Assembly: GCA_030782805.1 (NCBI GenBank)
Contig: JARJPL010000102.1
Span: 30,601 to 94,600, forward strand
DNA length: 64,000 nucleotides
From: Aschersonia sp. MBC 622
Taxonomy: Eukaryota; Ascomycota; Sordariomycetes; Hypocreales; Clavicipitaceae
Direction of reading: 5' to 3'
Each line of letters opens with the position of its first letter. Position 1 is the stretch's first letter. The notes beneath the pieces are model-generated. The model searched no databases. It was given only the letters and a program-made list of their open reading frames with translations, and was not told the DNA's origin. The position numbers were made by a program, and so were the translations under genes. Positions 1-10,616 of the stretch are shown in pieces.

Positions 1-948
1 GGAAGGCGGGAAGGCGAGGAGGCCGCTGGCCTGCTTGACCTCGGCGGGGTATGCGTGCCAGTAGGGGATGAGGTGCTTCTTGGCGTGAGCGATGGCTTCG
101 AGGAGCTTGGGCTGGGATTGGGAGCGGATGAGCTCAATGTACTGCTGGAAGCGGAGGAGGAACTCGAGTTTACTCTGGATATATAGTCAGCTTTTGAATC
201 CACTTTGTTTATTTTGCGATTTCGTATCTAGAGGACCACGGCACAACGAACCTCCATCTTGCGCAGCTCCTTTTTATTCTCAGTGCACCACGCCAGCGCC
301 TCTGCGATGCTGCCGCCGAGAAGCGCCTCGCGGATCCGACTCATGGCCTTGAAGGTGTCGACATCCACGAGCGCCTCGATACCGCGCTCCTTTGCGAGCT
401 GCTCGGCGCTCTCACTGTACCCGTGGCGCAGGAGGTAATCGGCGAGTAGGCGGTCGAGGCGGCGGCGGCTCCAGGCCTCGTAGGCGACGTCCTCGGGCCC
501 GCCGCGGACGGCGTAGAGCTGGTCGAGGTGGACGATGCGGGCAGCGGCCTGGGCGTGCAGGCGCTCCTCGTCGCGGGCATGGACGGCCAGCCGGCGGCGG
601 ACGCCGCGCATGCGACCGAGCATGGCGTCGAGGTTGCGCAGGGCATCGTGCTGCGTAGCGCGGCCCGAGGCGGCGGCCGTAGCGGCGTCCTTGAGCAGCG
701 TCTTGAGCGCCGATGTGTCCTTTTCAATGGTAAAATGGGCGGCACGGAAAGTTTTGCGGAGGAGCTCGTTGGGGAGGCGGAGAAGCGGTTGGTCCTGAGA
801 GAAGGCGAAGGAAAGGGCTGGGTTAGCAAAACATGGTCGAGTTCAAAGGGTTGATACGGTGTCGTGCGAGGATCGGGAGCAGCGGTGGGAAGCTTACGAG
901 GAGGAGATGCTCGCCGTGCTTGAGCGTGGACTGCTCATGCTCGGCCAT
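1..948 (-). CDS. FYV10: GID/CTLH E3 ubiquitin ligase subunit FYV10/GID9 (MAEA), 5' part
   Basis: Partial gene running off the left edge. Exons read on the minus strand are 948-898 (17 codons, starts MAEHEQSTL), 794-252 (181 codons) and 174-1. Donors are GTAAGC and GTTCGT, and acceptors are CTCAG and CCAG. The frame is continuous, giving ELRKME joined to SKLEFLLRF, as in the family. A LisH motif lies at about residues 131-163 (RLDRLLADYLLRHGY...), followed by a CTLH domain (ALAWCTENKKELRK...). The CRA domain and C-terminal degenerate RING would lie outside the window. In yeast, Gid9 pairs with Gid2 as the RING module of the GID complex, which degrades gluconeogenic enzymes after glucose return; that role is known of the family, not shown here. 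The ATG at 948 is chosen because it is the only one in frame with a good donor after 17 codons. Confidence 0.93.
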
Positions 949-2511
949 TGTTTGCTCAAACGGACGATCGAAAGTTGGGGACGGATGAGAGCATGGGAAA
1001 AGAGAGGTCTGCAGGATGTGATGGCGATGAGACGGGTGGATGGGTTTGAAGAGGCGGTGGTTCTAGCTCGCGGTCAGGCCCGAACTAGGAGGTGGGATTA
1101 CGTAGGTGAAATAGGCAGGAAGGTCGAGTACAGTGGTTGTACCTATGGCAGAGCACGCACTACCTAGCCAGGGATCCTGTATGAATCCAGACCATCTAAT
1201 TAATGATGGCACTTCTGTATGACTTTTCGTAAGAAAGAAAAGAAAAACAAAAGGAGAAGAAGTTCCTACGAATTACTGTATTTTATTATCGTGACAGTTT
1301 TGTTCAAGTGGCAATGCTGCGCAACTCTTGGTGCAGACATGTCTGGACAGGTGATTAGGTTGTCGCTACAGGCTATCCGAATGGGGACGGGCGGGCCTGT
1401 AAGAAGGCTTGGAAGGTTATCGGCAGCGGCTGAAGCGGGCATGTGGTGGCAGCGGAGCGTAGCGGGGTTCGGGACGGGCGATGATGAAGTGACGCCGGAT
1501 TTCGTTTCTTTTTTCCACTTGAGGTTTGGGTGGCCATGTGAATTGGACCGTGTGGTTGAACATCTTTCAAAGGGCCTGCGTTGTGTGTGTAGCATACTTG
1601 TGCACGTCATCTGTGCTTGTCTTGATGACGTTTGATATAGAGGCTGCGACTACACAAACATATCAATAACAGCTCGATTTGGCAGGTAAAGTGGCTTAAA
1701 TTAGACATTACGATATAATCACACACTCACCCGACAGCAAATTACCTGTCACCCGAGTAGGCGAAATACCAGTACTTTTCTGTCCGGCGCTTCGCCGCAT
1801 CTCAATTTCTCAGCTGCCGGCTCTTCTATACATTGACTTGTTTGCCGACAACAAACATCTAGGTCGTAATTACCCGCCAACACATATCCAATGATAGCAT
1901 GTACAAGTAATCAACAGGCAGCTGAAACGATAGCGCTTATCCGGATTGCAGTTTGCTCGGGTTACACAGCTGGCGGCACCCCAGAGAGAGCCAAGGCTGA
2001 GACAGCGCCTCACTCATCCTCACTCGTCGACATGCGGCCCATGCGCCGGAATCGGATCCCGGGACATGTCTACAAAGTCAAGTAAGTCCCAGCTGTGATT
2101 TGGTTGTGACTTGGCTGCAGGTGGCTAAAAATAAAGGCGTCCGGGCTGCCGACGGATTACTCGTGTTGGTATCCGACAGCGCAGCGGGCGCTTTGTTGGG
2201 CGCTTTGTTTGCTGGATTTGTCTCCTAGAGGCTTGAAATCAGCCCCCAATACTCGATGAAAAGATAGATTGCTTGCATTGCGTAGATTGTTTCATGGCTC
2301 TGTTGTAACCGACTGGCCCTATCGCAAAACAAAATCATGGTATATTAAGGCCGGCATTGCTGATCCAGAGGGCTGCATAGATTGTTTGCCACATAATTAA
2401 GACGTGCTGCTAGGCTTGCCTTGATTGGGTGGAGCAACCTCTGCCAGATCCTTCCTGCCTAAATTTCAAGGCATCCATCCCTCTTGCCATATATTCTCCC
2501 AAGGCTGCCTG
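949..2511. other. Intergenic region between divergent FYV10 and CBF1
   Basis: About 1.5 kb between the FYV10 start and the CBF1 leader. Reading frames here are short, lack family-like composition and have no splice-linked continuation. I see promoter-like sequence only, and nothing else that I can support. Confidence 0.5.
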
Positions 2512-2517
2512 CACGTG
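2512..2517. promoter_or_regulatory. CACGTG E-box upstream of CBF1
   Basis: Perfect palindromic CACGTG about 970 bp before the CBF1 start codon. This is the site bound by Cbf1-type bHLH proteins. A second copy lies at 2814-2819. Binding is inferred from the motif only. Confidence 0.45.
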
Positions 2518-2813
2518 TTCTGGTCCTCCCTCCCATCCTCGTGACTTGGACACCCCAGCTCGGCCTGTTTGCTGCACGCGCCCTTCTTGTACGTGTTGCA
2601 GCGAGACGCTTCGAGACCAACAAAGTCGACCATTATATTTAAAAACGTCCCTTTCTCATCGCAAAATCAGCTCGCATCCACCGAACCGACTTGTTCGATT
2701 TTTTTCTTTTTTTTTCCATCGGAAACTCGACCTCGCGGCCTTCCTACACGTCTCTGTCTACGCGCCTACTTACATCCGGCCGCGACATCACGAGATTTGG
2801 AACCACGCAAAAA

Positions 2814-2819
2814 CACGTG
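2814..2819. promoter_or_regulatory. Second CACGTG E-box in the CBF1 leader
   Basis: Second perfect CACGTG, 297 bp after the first, in the sequence AAACACGTGAGG. It lies about 60 bp before the probable 5'UTR intron of the downstream bHLH gene. Together the two sites suggest autoregulation, which is inference. Confidence 0.45.
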
Positions 2820-2876
2820 AGGCAAAACCCGTGATCTCGCACCCCCCCAAGGCCCAAAAAACACATGATCTGGCTG

Positions 2877-3441
2877 GTAAGTGCATCGTCCAGCACCAAT
2901 ACGCCCGCTTTGCACTTTGCGATGAAATTGTCCACATCTCGTCGCAATTTCGATACCGCCAGTGCGCGCATCGTCGCTGCCCAGTCGCCTTGCGACCGTC
3001 GCCACGCTTCTGCCCAACAATTTCCTTGCATCATCTCTCCCTATTTTGCCCGTCGCCGTCCCAGTCGGCCGTCTCGCATCGTCCTGGCCAACTTGTGCAC
3101 TGCCATGAGCTGCGTCTATCTGCTTGGCGCCGCTGCACGTCAACTCGGGTGCAGCGTTGCATTCCGTCGCGTTCCACAGTCAACGAATCGAAGCGAAATT
3201 TTCACTTTGCCTCTTTTCATCTCATGACCATCGCGACTCACCTTGCCTCACCATTCCACCCAAAAGCATCTCATACGCAGCAAGCGTGCCATGGCCAAGA
3301 TGCGTGGCTACTCATTCGCGCACATTTAATGCTGCATGCGTTGTGGCCTGCCTCCTCATCCGTCGCCTTGCTTCCTTCCTCTCATCGCCATGTTCGTCAA
3401 CGCGCATGTCTCTAGCCCTGTCTAACACTCACTAGTTGTAG
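2877..3441 (+). other. Probable 5'UTR intron of CBF1
   Basis: A GTAAGT donor at 2877 (after TGGCTG) pairs with a TTGTAG acceptor ending at 3441. A CTAAC branch point at 3422-3426 sits 15 nt before the acceptor. The acceptor is 40 nt upstream of the bHLH start codon. The length of 565 nt is long for this kind of genome but usual for leader introns of regulators. The open frame covering 2429-3415 has no protein-like composition, which fits non-coding leader. No transcript data are available. Confidence 0.45.
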
Positions 3442-3481
3442 CCGAGCTCACCTTGTAAAGCTGGATTTCCATCAGGAGGAC

Positions 3482-4384
3482 ATGTCGGACCCTCTCGCGG
3501 ATCACCCAGACCTCACTGCCCTGACTGGTTCGCCCGACCAGAAGCGCAAGCGAGAGCCTGACAGTCCCAGCCAGCGGCACAAGCGCATGGCGGCCCCCGC
3601 GGCCATGATGGCCGCCGAGACGGCTGCCTTTATCGAGAATGCCATTGAGGCCAGCACTGCTGCTGCCGCTAACGGCGTCAACGTAGCCGATTTTAACGCC
3701 CTGCAGCAGGCTACCCACGGTGACCACACCGACCAGGCCAGCAACGATGCCACCACCACAGCGCAGGCCGCCCTCGGCATGTATCCCACGCTGCATGTGC
3801 CTCCGTCCACTGAGGAGCAATTTGCCGCCCAGGCTACCGAAAATGAAGAGGACCAGCACGATGCTCATCCCTTTACATCAGAAATCCCGCAGGACATGAT
3901 GGACCAGGTCAACCACCAGACCCAAAACGGCGAGCAGCAGCAACAACAGCAGCAGCAGCAGCGTCACTACTCGGCGTCGTCCCAGGGAGGTAGTGCTAAA
4001 CCACCGGTGGGCTCGGACGAGTGGCACAAGCTGCGCAAGGACAACCACAAGGAGGTGGAGCGTCGCCGCCGCGAGACCATCAACGAGGGCATTAACGAAC
4101 TAGCCAAGATTGTCCCCGGCTGCGAGAAGAACAAGGGCTCCATCCTGCAGCGCGCCGTCAGTTTCATCTCGCAACTCAAGGAAAATGAGCAGCAAAACAT
4201 TGAAAAGTGGACGCTCGAGAAGCTGCTTACGGAGCAAGCCATTACCGAGCTGAGCCAGTCCAATGACAAGCTCAAACAGGAGTGCGAGCGCCTCTACCGC
4301 GAGCTCGAGACGTGGAAGCGCGTCGCGCAAAACGCCGGCCTCGAGCCGCCGCAGCCGAAGGAGGAGCCGAGTGTGTCAGCCTAG
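3482..4384 (+). CDS. CBF1: CBF1-type bHLH-leucine zipper transcription factor
   Basis: Single coding exon, 300 aa. The N-terminal half is low-complexity (Ala/Gln rich) with a polyQ run near residues 152-160 from a CAG/CAA repeat. The basic region starts near residue 185. The E-box-reading triad H189, E193 and R197 is present in NHKEVERRRR, the pattern that specifies CACGTG. Helix-loop-helix follows to about 233 (ILQRAVSFISQLKE), then a leucine zipper of heptads to about 280. In yeast Cbf1 binds CACGTG at centromeres and at sulfur-metabolism promoters with Met4/Met28; filamentous-fungal homologues act mainly in transcription. The basic-region and zipper match makes the family call firm; the biological role in this species is inferred. 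Upstream are a leader intron and two E-boxes. Confidence 0.9.
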   Translation: MSDPLADHPDLTALTGSPDQKRKREPDSPSQRHKRMAAPAAMMAAETAAFIENAIEASTAAAANGVNVADFNALQQATHGDHTDQASNDATTTAQAALGMYPTLHVPPSTEEQFAAQATENEEDQHDAHPFTSEIPQDMMDQVNHQTQNGEQQQQQQQQQRHYSASSQGGSAKPPVGSDEWHKLRKDNHKEVERRRRETINEGINELAKIVPGCEKNKGSILQRAVSFISQLKENEQQNIEKWTLEKLLTEQAITELSQSNDKLKQECERLYRELETWKRVAQNAGLEPPQPKEEPSVSA

Positions 4385-5903
4385 GTGGCTGAAGCCACGC
4401 TGGCGGTGAACCTGTTAGAATCTTTGCCACCACATGCGTCCTGACATGCTCTCTCTTTCGCTATTACTGCCTTTTTTCCTTTCTCGTTTATACAGAGCCA
4501 CAAGCCCCTCGTAATAAGTGTATACTCCGGCAATGTGGCGTCGTGCGAGTCGTTTTTCCTTCTTTTGTCTGGTATTGGGGAAGGGAGCTAGGCGTTGGCA
4601 CTTGGATGTTTTTTTTTTTTTTCAATTCTCTACCTTTGTATTGGATGTTTTAGGACGATATCAACGTCTAGATGAATTTAAGTCTTGACTCTTCTTTTAC
4701 ATGCCTTTGCATTCGATTAGTTCTTGATGTGTTTTGGTTGCCGACTCGGCAGATTATATATACATTCTTTTTCTCGTGTAAGAAGTGACTCTCGACTCTA
4801 CTTTCATGTATCCCGATGTTGCTGCATTTACTCGTCTTCCCGCCACACATCACTTTTCAAGCAGACGTCCATGCCAAGGTCCACACAACTCACACATTGG
4901 CGGTTCTCAACAAAGGCTGTGACGGCGACGGCTTGGCCTGCATTTCGAGATGGCGAATACTCGAATACCGCCAGTCCTGTAAACGGTCGGCACGCCCCGC
5001 TTCTGCTGCCTATACGCAGCCTTCCCAGTTAACATTTGCCTCGCCAAGTAAGCGTACATCTAGACCTTTGGCCAACGGATGGCAATGCATGAAACTAAGA
5101 AGTAAGCATAAACCAAACATCCAATAGTTTTCCCAACGGACACATGATACCCCACGGTAACGTTGCATAATGATAGATATCGGCATTTGCAACTCTTTAT
5201 TCACCTCGAGTCAAGGCAGTCAGTATTTTGCATACAGCAACACTTGTTGTTACGAATATACCACCCCCCCCCTTCTTTCCCCCTTCCCGCCCTGCGCTTG
5301 CTGCTGTTCAAAAAGGTGTCAAGTACCAAAAAGATAAGACTCTGCATATGCATAAGTCTCCGCTTCCGTTATTTCTTTTTTAAAAAAAAAGAAGAAGAAA
5401 AAAAAAGCATCTCCATGAAAAACAAAAAGAGGCTGACTTGTGGAAGGAGGACGGAAAGGAAGGCAGGGAGGGGGGTGTGGTGACAGTCAGCTCCTGAGGA
5501 ACTAGTAAACATACAGACAAGACTACAACTAACTAGTTGTGTCAACTAGTTGGGTTCTACCCGGATTAGAGTTTTGGCTTGCATAACAACGCCTTTCTTA
5601 GGCCCGGCGCGTAGTTATGGGAACATTCTTCAGCCTTGGCCTCTTTTTTTTTTTTTTTTCTTTTTTGTTCCGGGTCTGAACCTTTTTGAGCAGGGATCTA
5701 GATGGTTGACAGTTTGCTCCGAAGCGGAGGAAAGGGAGGAGGTATTTGGCCGCGCCCAACTCTTGTTTTCTCTCCTCTTTCAAGTCTCTACAAAGTTTTG
5801 CCATCTCATCGCGTGATTGGGGAAACATTTTCGTTGCAGCTCTCATTTCCCTGGGATATCTGTTTTTCTTACACCGAAAAGTAATCAAACCCATTCCCCC
5901 ATC

Positions 5904-5928
5904 CTCTCTTTCTCTCTCTCTCTCTCTC
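5904..5928. repeat. CT microsatellite
   Basis: Near-perfect CT dinucleotide run with one TTT interruption. Confidence 0.8.
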
Positions 5929-6525
5929 GGCCGAGAAAATCAGATGGTGATGCTGTCCCGGTAACTCCGTACACATCATTTCTCGTATCCGGAGGGGCCG
6001 CCCGCCTTTGACAAGGAGATTTTCTTACAAGATGAAATATACAAATGACAAGCGGGCGGGAAAGGGGGGGCGTGCAGGCGGGCCATCCTCATCGAACGTT
6101 TTTTTAAATTCGTGGGGAGTTGCCCAACAGAGCTAATATAATAGAGTTTACGCCTGCATCAAGACGGCGAGACATTCTCAACCCAAGTTGCCAAGACAAT
6201 TTTACTGTACTCCCCCTTCTGTCTCCTCTCTCTTTTTAACTAGTTCAAATTTCTCGGGATTCTCTTCGGGCTCCATTCCAAGGTTGAGGGGTACGTCCGG
6301 GTTATCAACGAAGACGAACATGATCAAATCGCGATCCAAGTCTGTCAACCCGTCAGCTTCCCTGCCGTATGCACAACACTCTTCAGTAAACCTTGTTTAT
6401 ACCGGGGAATACTCGGGATGTAGGCAGGATACGGCTCTGCTCTCAACGAGTCTCAATATATGTATCAACGATTCAACGAGTGGGAGATGGCGAGATCAAA
6501 GCAAGGATTTGGGCTCCTCAATCTT

Positions 6526-6599
6526 CTCGTCTTCTCCTTCCCCTTCTTCTCCTCCTTCCCCTTCTTCTTCTACTTCCCCTTCTCCTGCTCCTGCTCTCT
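6526..6599. repeat. Polypyrimidine low-complexity tract
   Basis: About 74 nt of almost pure C/T on the plus strand, built from imperfect CTTCTCCTTCCCC units. It is not part of any supported exon. Confidence 0.75.
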
Positions 6600-8609
6600 C
6601 ATATCAGATCTCGCTTGTTATTTCCCTTGCTTCTAGTCTAGTGACCTCTGAATCCTGACTCAAACCGCCTCCGTATTGGACAGAATCTAGACTACACTCG
6701 TAGATCCTCTTGGGGTTTTCCAAGATCCCAAGCATCTCTCCAGGCCTTTTCTTTTTTTGGCTGCGTGTTGGTGGAGCTGTCCCAGTCATTCGCTGATGCA
6801 CCTCCGTATCCAGTGATGCTTTGTTACATGGCTCTCGGGATACTGTCCCCCTCACAAATTTAGAGCATCGTCTTACGAAGTAGTAGCCTTGCCACCCAAA
6901 TCTACTTTTGGACTACGCGCCCTCTCGGTAGTACATCACTCGGCGACCCAGCCTTGTTTCATTAAAGCGGCCACGTGCTCTATGCGCGTTATGCCGCCTA
7001 GTGGCGAGTTTTCCTTTCTATTATTACAAAGTCCAGACCACTTTGACACGGCTATAAGCCGGCAACTAGTTGGCCGACGAGCGCGATTCTACGCTTTGTT
7101 GCGTCTCGACCGATTCCTGGCCCGCATCTCGCAGCCGAAAACTACGTAGCAGATAATAATAGAGTGGACAAGTGGCTCTGGTCTGTCCACTCATTCTATT
7201 TCAAATCTGGTTCATTTCTCATGACAATATTGGCGCTTTCAATCGTGCCTACGGGGATGGATGGCCAAGTCCAAAGCTCGCGCAACACATGACCGGGGGA
7301 TCATGGCAACAGAGAAAGGCACATGAGCTGAGCGTGAACCTTTACCTCTTGGTTTCTTGCAACTCTTTTTTTTTGCCGGTTCACATGGCGTGGACAGCTA
7401 TTTAGTGCGCGTCCCTTGATACCACCAATAGCTATCTATGTAGACCGTTCAGATGGACGCCCTGTTGTCCCGAGAGTCCACTTGCATCTCTATTCCCCCC
7501 CCTTCCCCTCCGCGACGAAATCGCCCACTAAAGAAAACCTACGCATCAAGTTAATAAAATTCAAACAGGCATTGTGGTGTGTGTAGCACAAGTCTTCGTC
7601 TTTTGAAACTGTACCAAGAAAGAGAGAGGGGCAAGAAGGGAAGCAACATGCTTGCAGCGAATTCCTATAGCAAACTCTCCCATATGCAACAAAGCACACT
7701 AAACTAAGCTCAAGAGTCAATACGTCGCCCTCACTCCTTCATGTTCTGTCCAGCCCTTCCTTGTCCGTTGCTGCCATGTTAATCTTTTTGTGGCCCATTA
7801 TGCGTCTCCAGTGCTTTGACACCCACTTGTTCGTTTCATGGGGTCCGTTGCTGGCCTTTGCGCTATGCCTCATCCTTGCTCACCTTGTTCTGGCCTCTTC
7901 CATCTACACCACGACATGAATTAGACCGAAAAAAAAGAGAGAGAGAAACAAGAGTCACTGATGAGGTATGAAAGAGGGAGCAAAAATAATATGAAAAAAA
8001 TCGTTCATAGATCATAAACGGGGCATGTTGATATTCGTTATATGAGGAGCAAAAATTGTAAACATGATACCAAACGGGCCTTTTTCCCGTGTATTAGCCA
8101 AAAGAAGCTGGCACACACTCATACATACTTGTACCCAACAGAAAAAGAGCCAGACAGCCGCGTGCACAGTTCTGAGCTCAGCTAGCCTTCCTTCACAAGA
8201 ACCCGACAGATCGTACCGAGACATTGTCGCGTCAAATACGCCGCTCTCACTCGCACTGAACAACGAGATGGTATCTCCAAATGAACAGAAATTCCCCCAA
8301 CAATGCTGAAAGAGTAAGCCCTTGTCGATTCCCTCGTCGATGCTTCAAGTGCTGCTCCATGAAGCAAAAGATGTGGGTCAAAAAGATAAGAAAACGCCCT
8401 GCAAAATGCATTTGCCATAGGAAATAGCCTATACTCATGGGCGAGCAAGACGCTACCGAGACCTCAGTTGTGTCGCGCCCGCATATAAATCAGATCAACA
8501 ACATGTTCTGTCATCATTCGTTCACCTCGCCACGTTTAGCCACTTGCATCACATGGACCAAGTGCATGGCCAACAACCCAATCGCACCCACGTCGAAACA
8601 GCAGCTTGC

Positions 8610-10616
8610 TTAATGCATAGCTGTTCGGTTCCCACTATCCACCACCTGGGGCATCATGCCTCGACCGTCGTTCGTTACATAGTTGTAACCCGAAGCTTGC
8701 GCGACGTTGCCTTGCGACATATCGTCGGGTCGAAACATGCTAGGTTGGCCAGTGCTGTAGCCCGGCCGTGGCGCTTCTTCGAATGACGTCGTCATGAAAG
8801 TCTGGTTTGGGTCCATGGGCACACCGGGCGACACAAAGGGCCCCGCTTCCATGCTGGGCTGCTGGGCTGCATAGGCGTACATGGGCGATCCATTAGTCCC
8901 ATTAGAGCTGGCCTGCCATTGCTGGGAGTAGATGGTACCGCCGGGGCTGGGAAAGTCGCTAAACACAGACGGCCGACGACTAACCTCGTGTGGGCTTGGT
9001 ACAAGGTCGAGAGTGAGGTTAGAGCTGGTTGCCGAGACGCCAGCCTGGCTGTGAACTTGCATTGAGCCGTTGTCAACATAATTGTGTTGTGGGGCCATCT
9101 CGTTCATCATTGGGGGCTGGAATTGCGAACCGCGCATCGGTAGGTCGCCAATAAATGCATCTCCGGGCCCAGATAGGCCTGACAAGGTAGCGGCGTCTGT
9201 GCGCACCGATGGACGCATGGCGCCGCCCATCGTCGTGGCTGGTTTCGCCGTGGGTTCGACATCTTCGTCCTCCTTGATAAAGGAACCTGTCTCGTCGTTT
9301 TCTGAAACGTAGTTCTCCGGCACTTTATCCTCGGACATGACATAGATCTCCGTCGTTCCGTCGATTTCTCCCAACTTGTAGCGTTCCTCTTGTCGAGCCA
9401 CTTTGAAAATTTCCGTCAGGAACGGCTTCTTGCGGGCGTTGGCCTCATTATCCATGAAGAATGACGAAAGGGCTTCCGCGGTAGTTTCTTCCAGCTTTGT
9501 CACATTGAGTCCCAGCTTTCGAATGTCGGGGTGCTGTTTTCCATTAGGTTCCAAGACAGTGCGTAAAATATGTGCAAGCAGATGGACACGTTCTGGCCGA
9601 ATTAGCAAAACATATACCGTACACAATCCAGAAAAGCAGCTTACCTCGCTTGTACAAGTGATCCGGTTCCTTGTGGCGAACTTTGTCGTCCTTGGTTGGG
9701 CCCCATGGCTTGGGCCACCAGTCGGGCGCCTTTTCATCGCTTCCAGTGTAGGGGTGAGTCGACTGTTTCTTGGGCTCGACAGCTTTGACCCAGGCTTTGG
9801 CGATAAGTTTACAGGCCGTTTGCTGGCAGTTTTTGAACCTTTGCTCATAGAAGCCCCACACGGCGTCCGAGTCACCAACCCTGATGCCACGCCTCGAGGA
9901 TACGGTCATTTGTGTGTCCTCGTCGTCATTGAGCGGGTTGCGAGGCCTGGGTCGTTTGCGACCAGATCGAGCCGGGCTGCCCCAATCGGCCAGGGCCGAG
10001 CTTCTGCGGCGGTCTCCCGGCCTGCTTCGGCTGAAGATGTGTCGATTAAAGACGGGCTCATCCTGGTTGGATGTGTCGTCTAGCATGAGATCCGCGCCTA
10101 GTACGAAGTCAGTGATCACTCTGGCAGCGCAAGTTTGTAATAGGCTTACCGGCATCGAGTCTGCTCATGACTTGCTGAAACTTGCTGGCGTCGAAAAACT
10201 GAGCAATGACATTTTCTGGCAGCTTCTGGCCGCCGCTGAAAAGGGTGCACGGCGTTCCGTCGTCTGCAGAGGCCGCAACAAAGTACCGCCTCACAGGCAC
10301 ACCAAGGTGCCTCCTCAGTGCCTCATCAATATCCTATATATCACGTATTAGCAAAGGCTGAGGTGGAAAGGGGCGCAATGTGCAAGCTAACCGATAGCTG
10401 CTGACGGCGAGCATGATCGCTTGCATCGCCAAAGCGGCCATTTGGGTGATTGATTGGGTAGCGCTCCTGGTGGAAGCCGTTGTGTGGCTGCATTTCATGA
10501 CTATAGCGATCGGTTGAAAAGGAAGTGTGTCGCTCAGGTTGTTGTTCTTGGGCGAAGCATGCGTGAGAGAATGATTGGTGACGAGGGAACGAGTCCCGAG
10601 GCCAGTCCTGAACCAT
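8610..10616 (-). CDS. YDR124W-like helical-bundle protein (DUF2841 family)
   Basis: Four exons on the minus strand: 10616-10392, 10333-10150, 10097-9645 and 9592-8610, giving 614 aa with phases closing exactly. Splice sites are GTTAGC/ATATAG, GTAAGC/ACTAG and GTAAGC/GCCAG. The family core spans the exon 3/4 junction, with the conserved run WWPKPWGP, then KEPDHLYKRERVHLLAHILR. It also includes an upstream segment (FYEQRFKNCQQTACKLIAKAWVKAVEPKKQ). The rest is Ser/Pro/Gly-rich and probably disordered. This family contains yeast YDR124W and a member of the hrmA-associated subtelomeric cluster of Aspergillus fumigatus; the biochemical role is unknown. The N-terminal exon is poorly conserved-looking, so the ATG at 10616 is less certain than the core. 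It points into the same gene-free region as CBF1. Confidence 0.82.

Larger units (their letters stand above)
4385..8609. other. 4.2-kb gene-free region between convergent CBF1 and the YDR124W-like gene
   Basis: No frame shows family-like composition or splice-linked continuation. It contains poly-T runs (for example 4610-4622 and 5646-5660), a CT microsatellite at 5904-5928 and a polypyrimidine tract at 6526-6599. Both flanking genes point into it, so it must hold two 3'UTRs. A CACGTG at 6972-6977 is probably chance. A non-coding transcript cannot be excluded. Confidence 0.5.

Noticed and set aside
2429..3415. Long plus-strand open frame (328 codons) before the bHLH gene
   Set aside because: Composition is that of translated CT-rich leader DNA (His, Ser, Pro, Arg, Cys). 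It overlaps a probable 5'UTR intron and has no domain.
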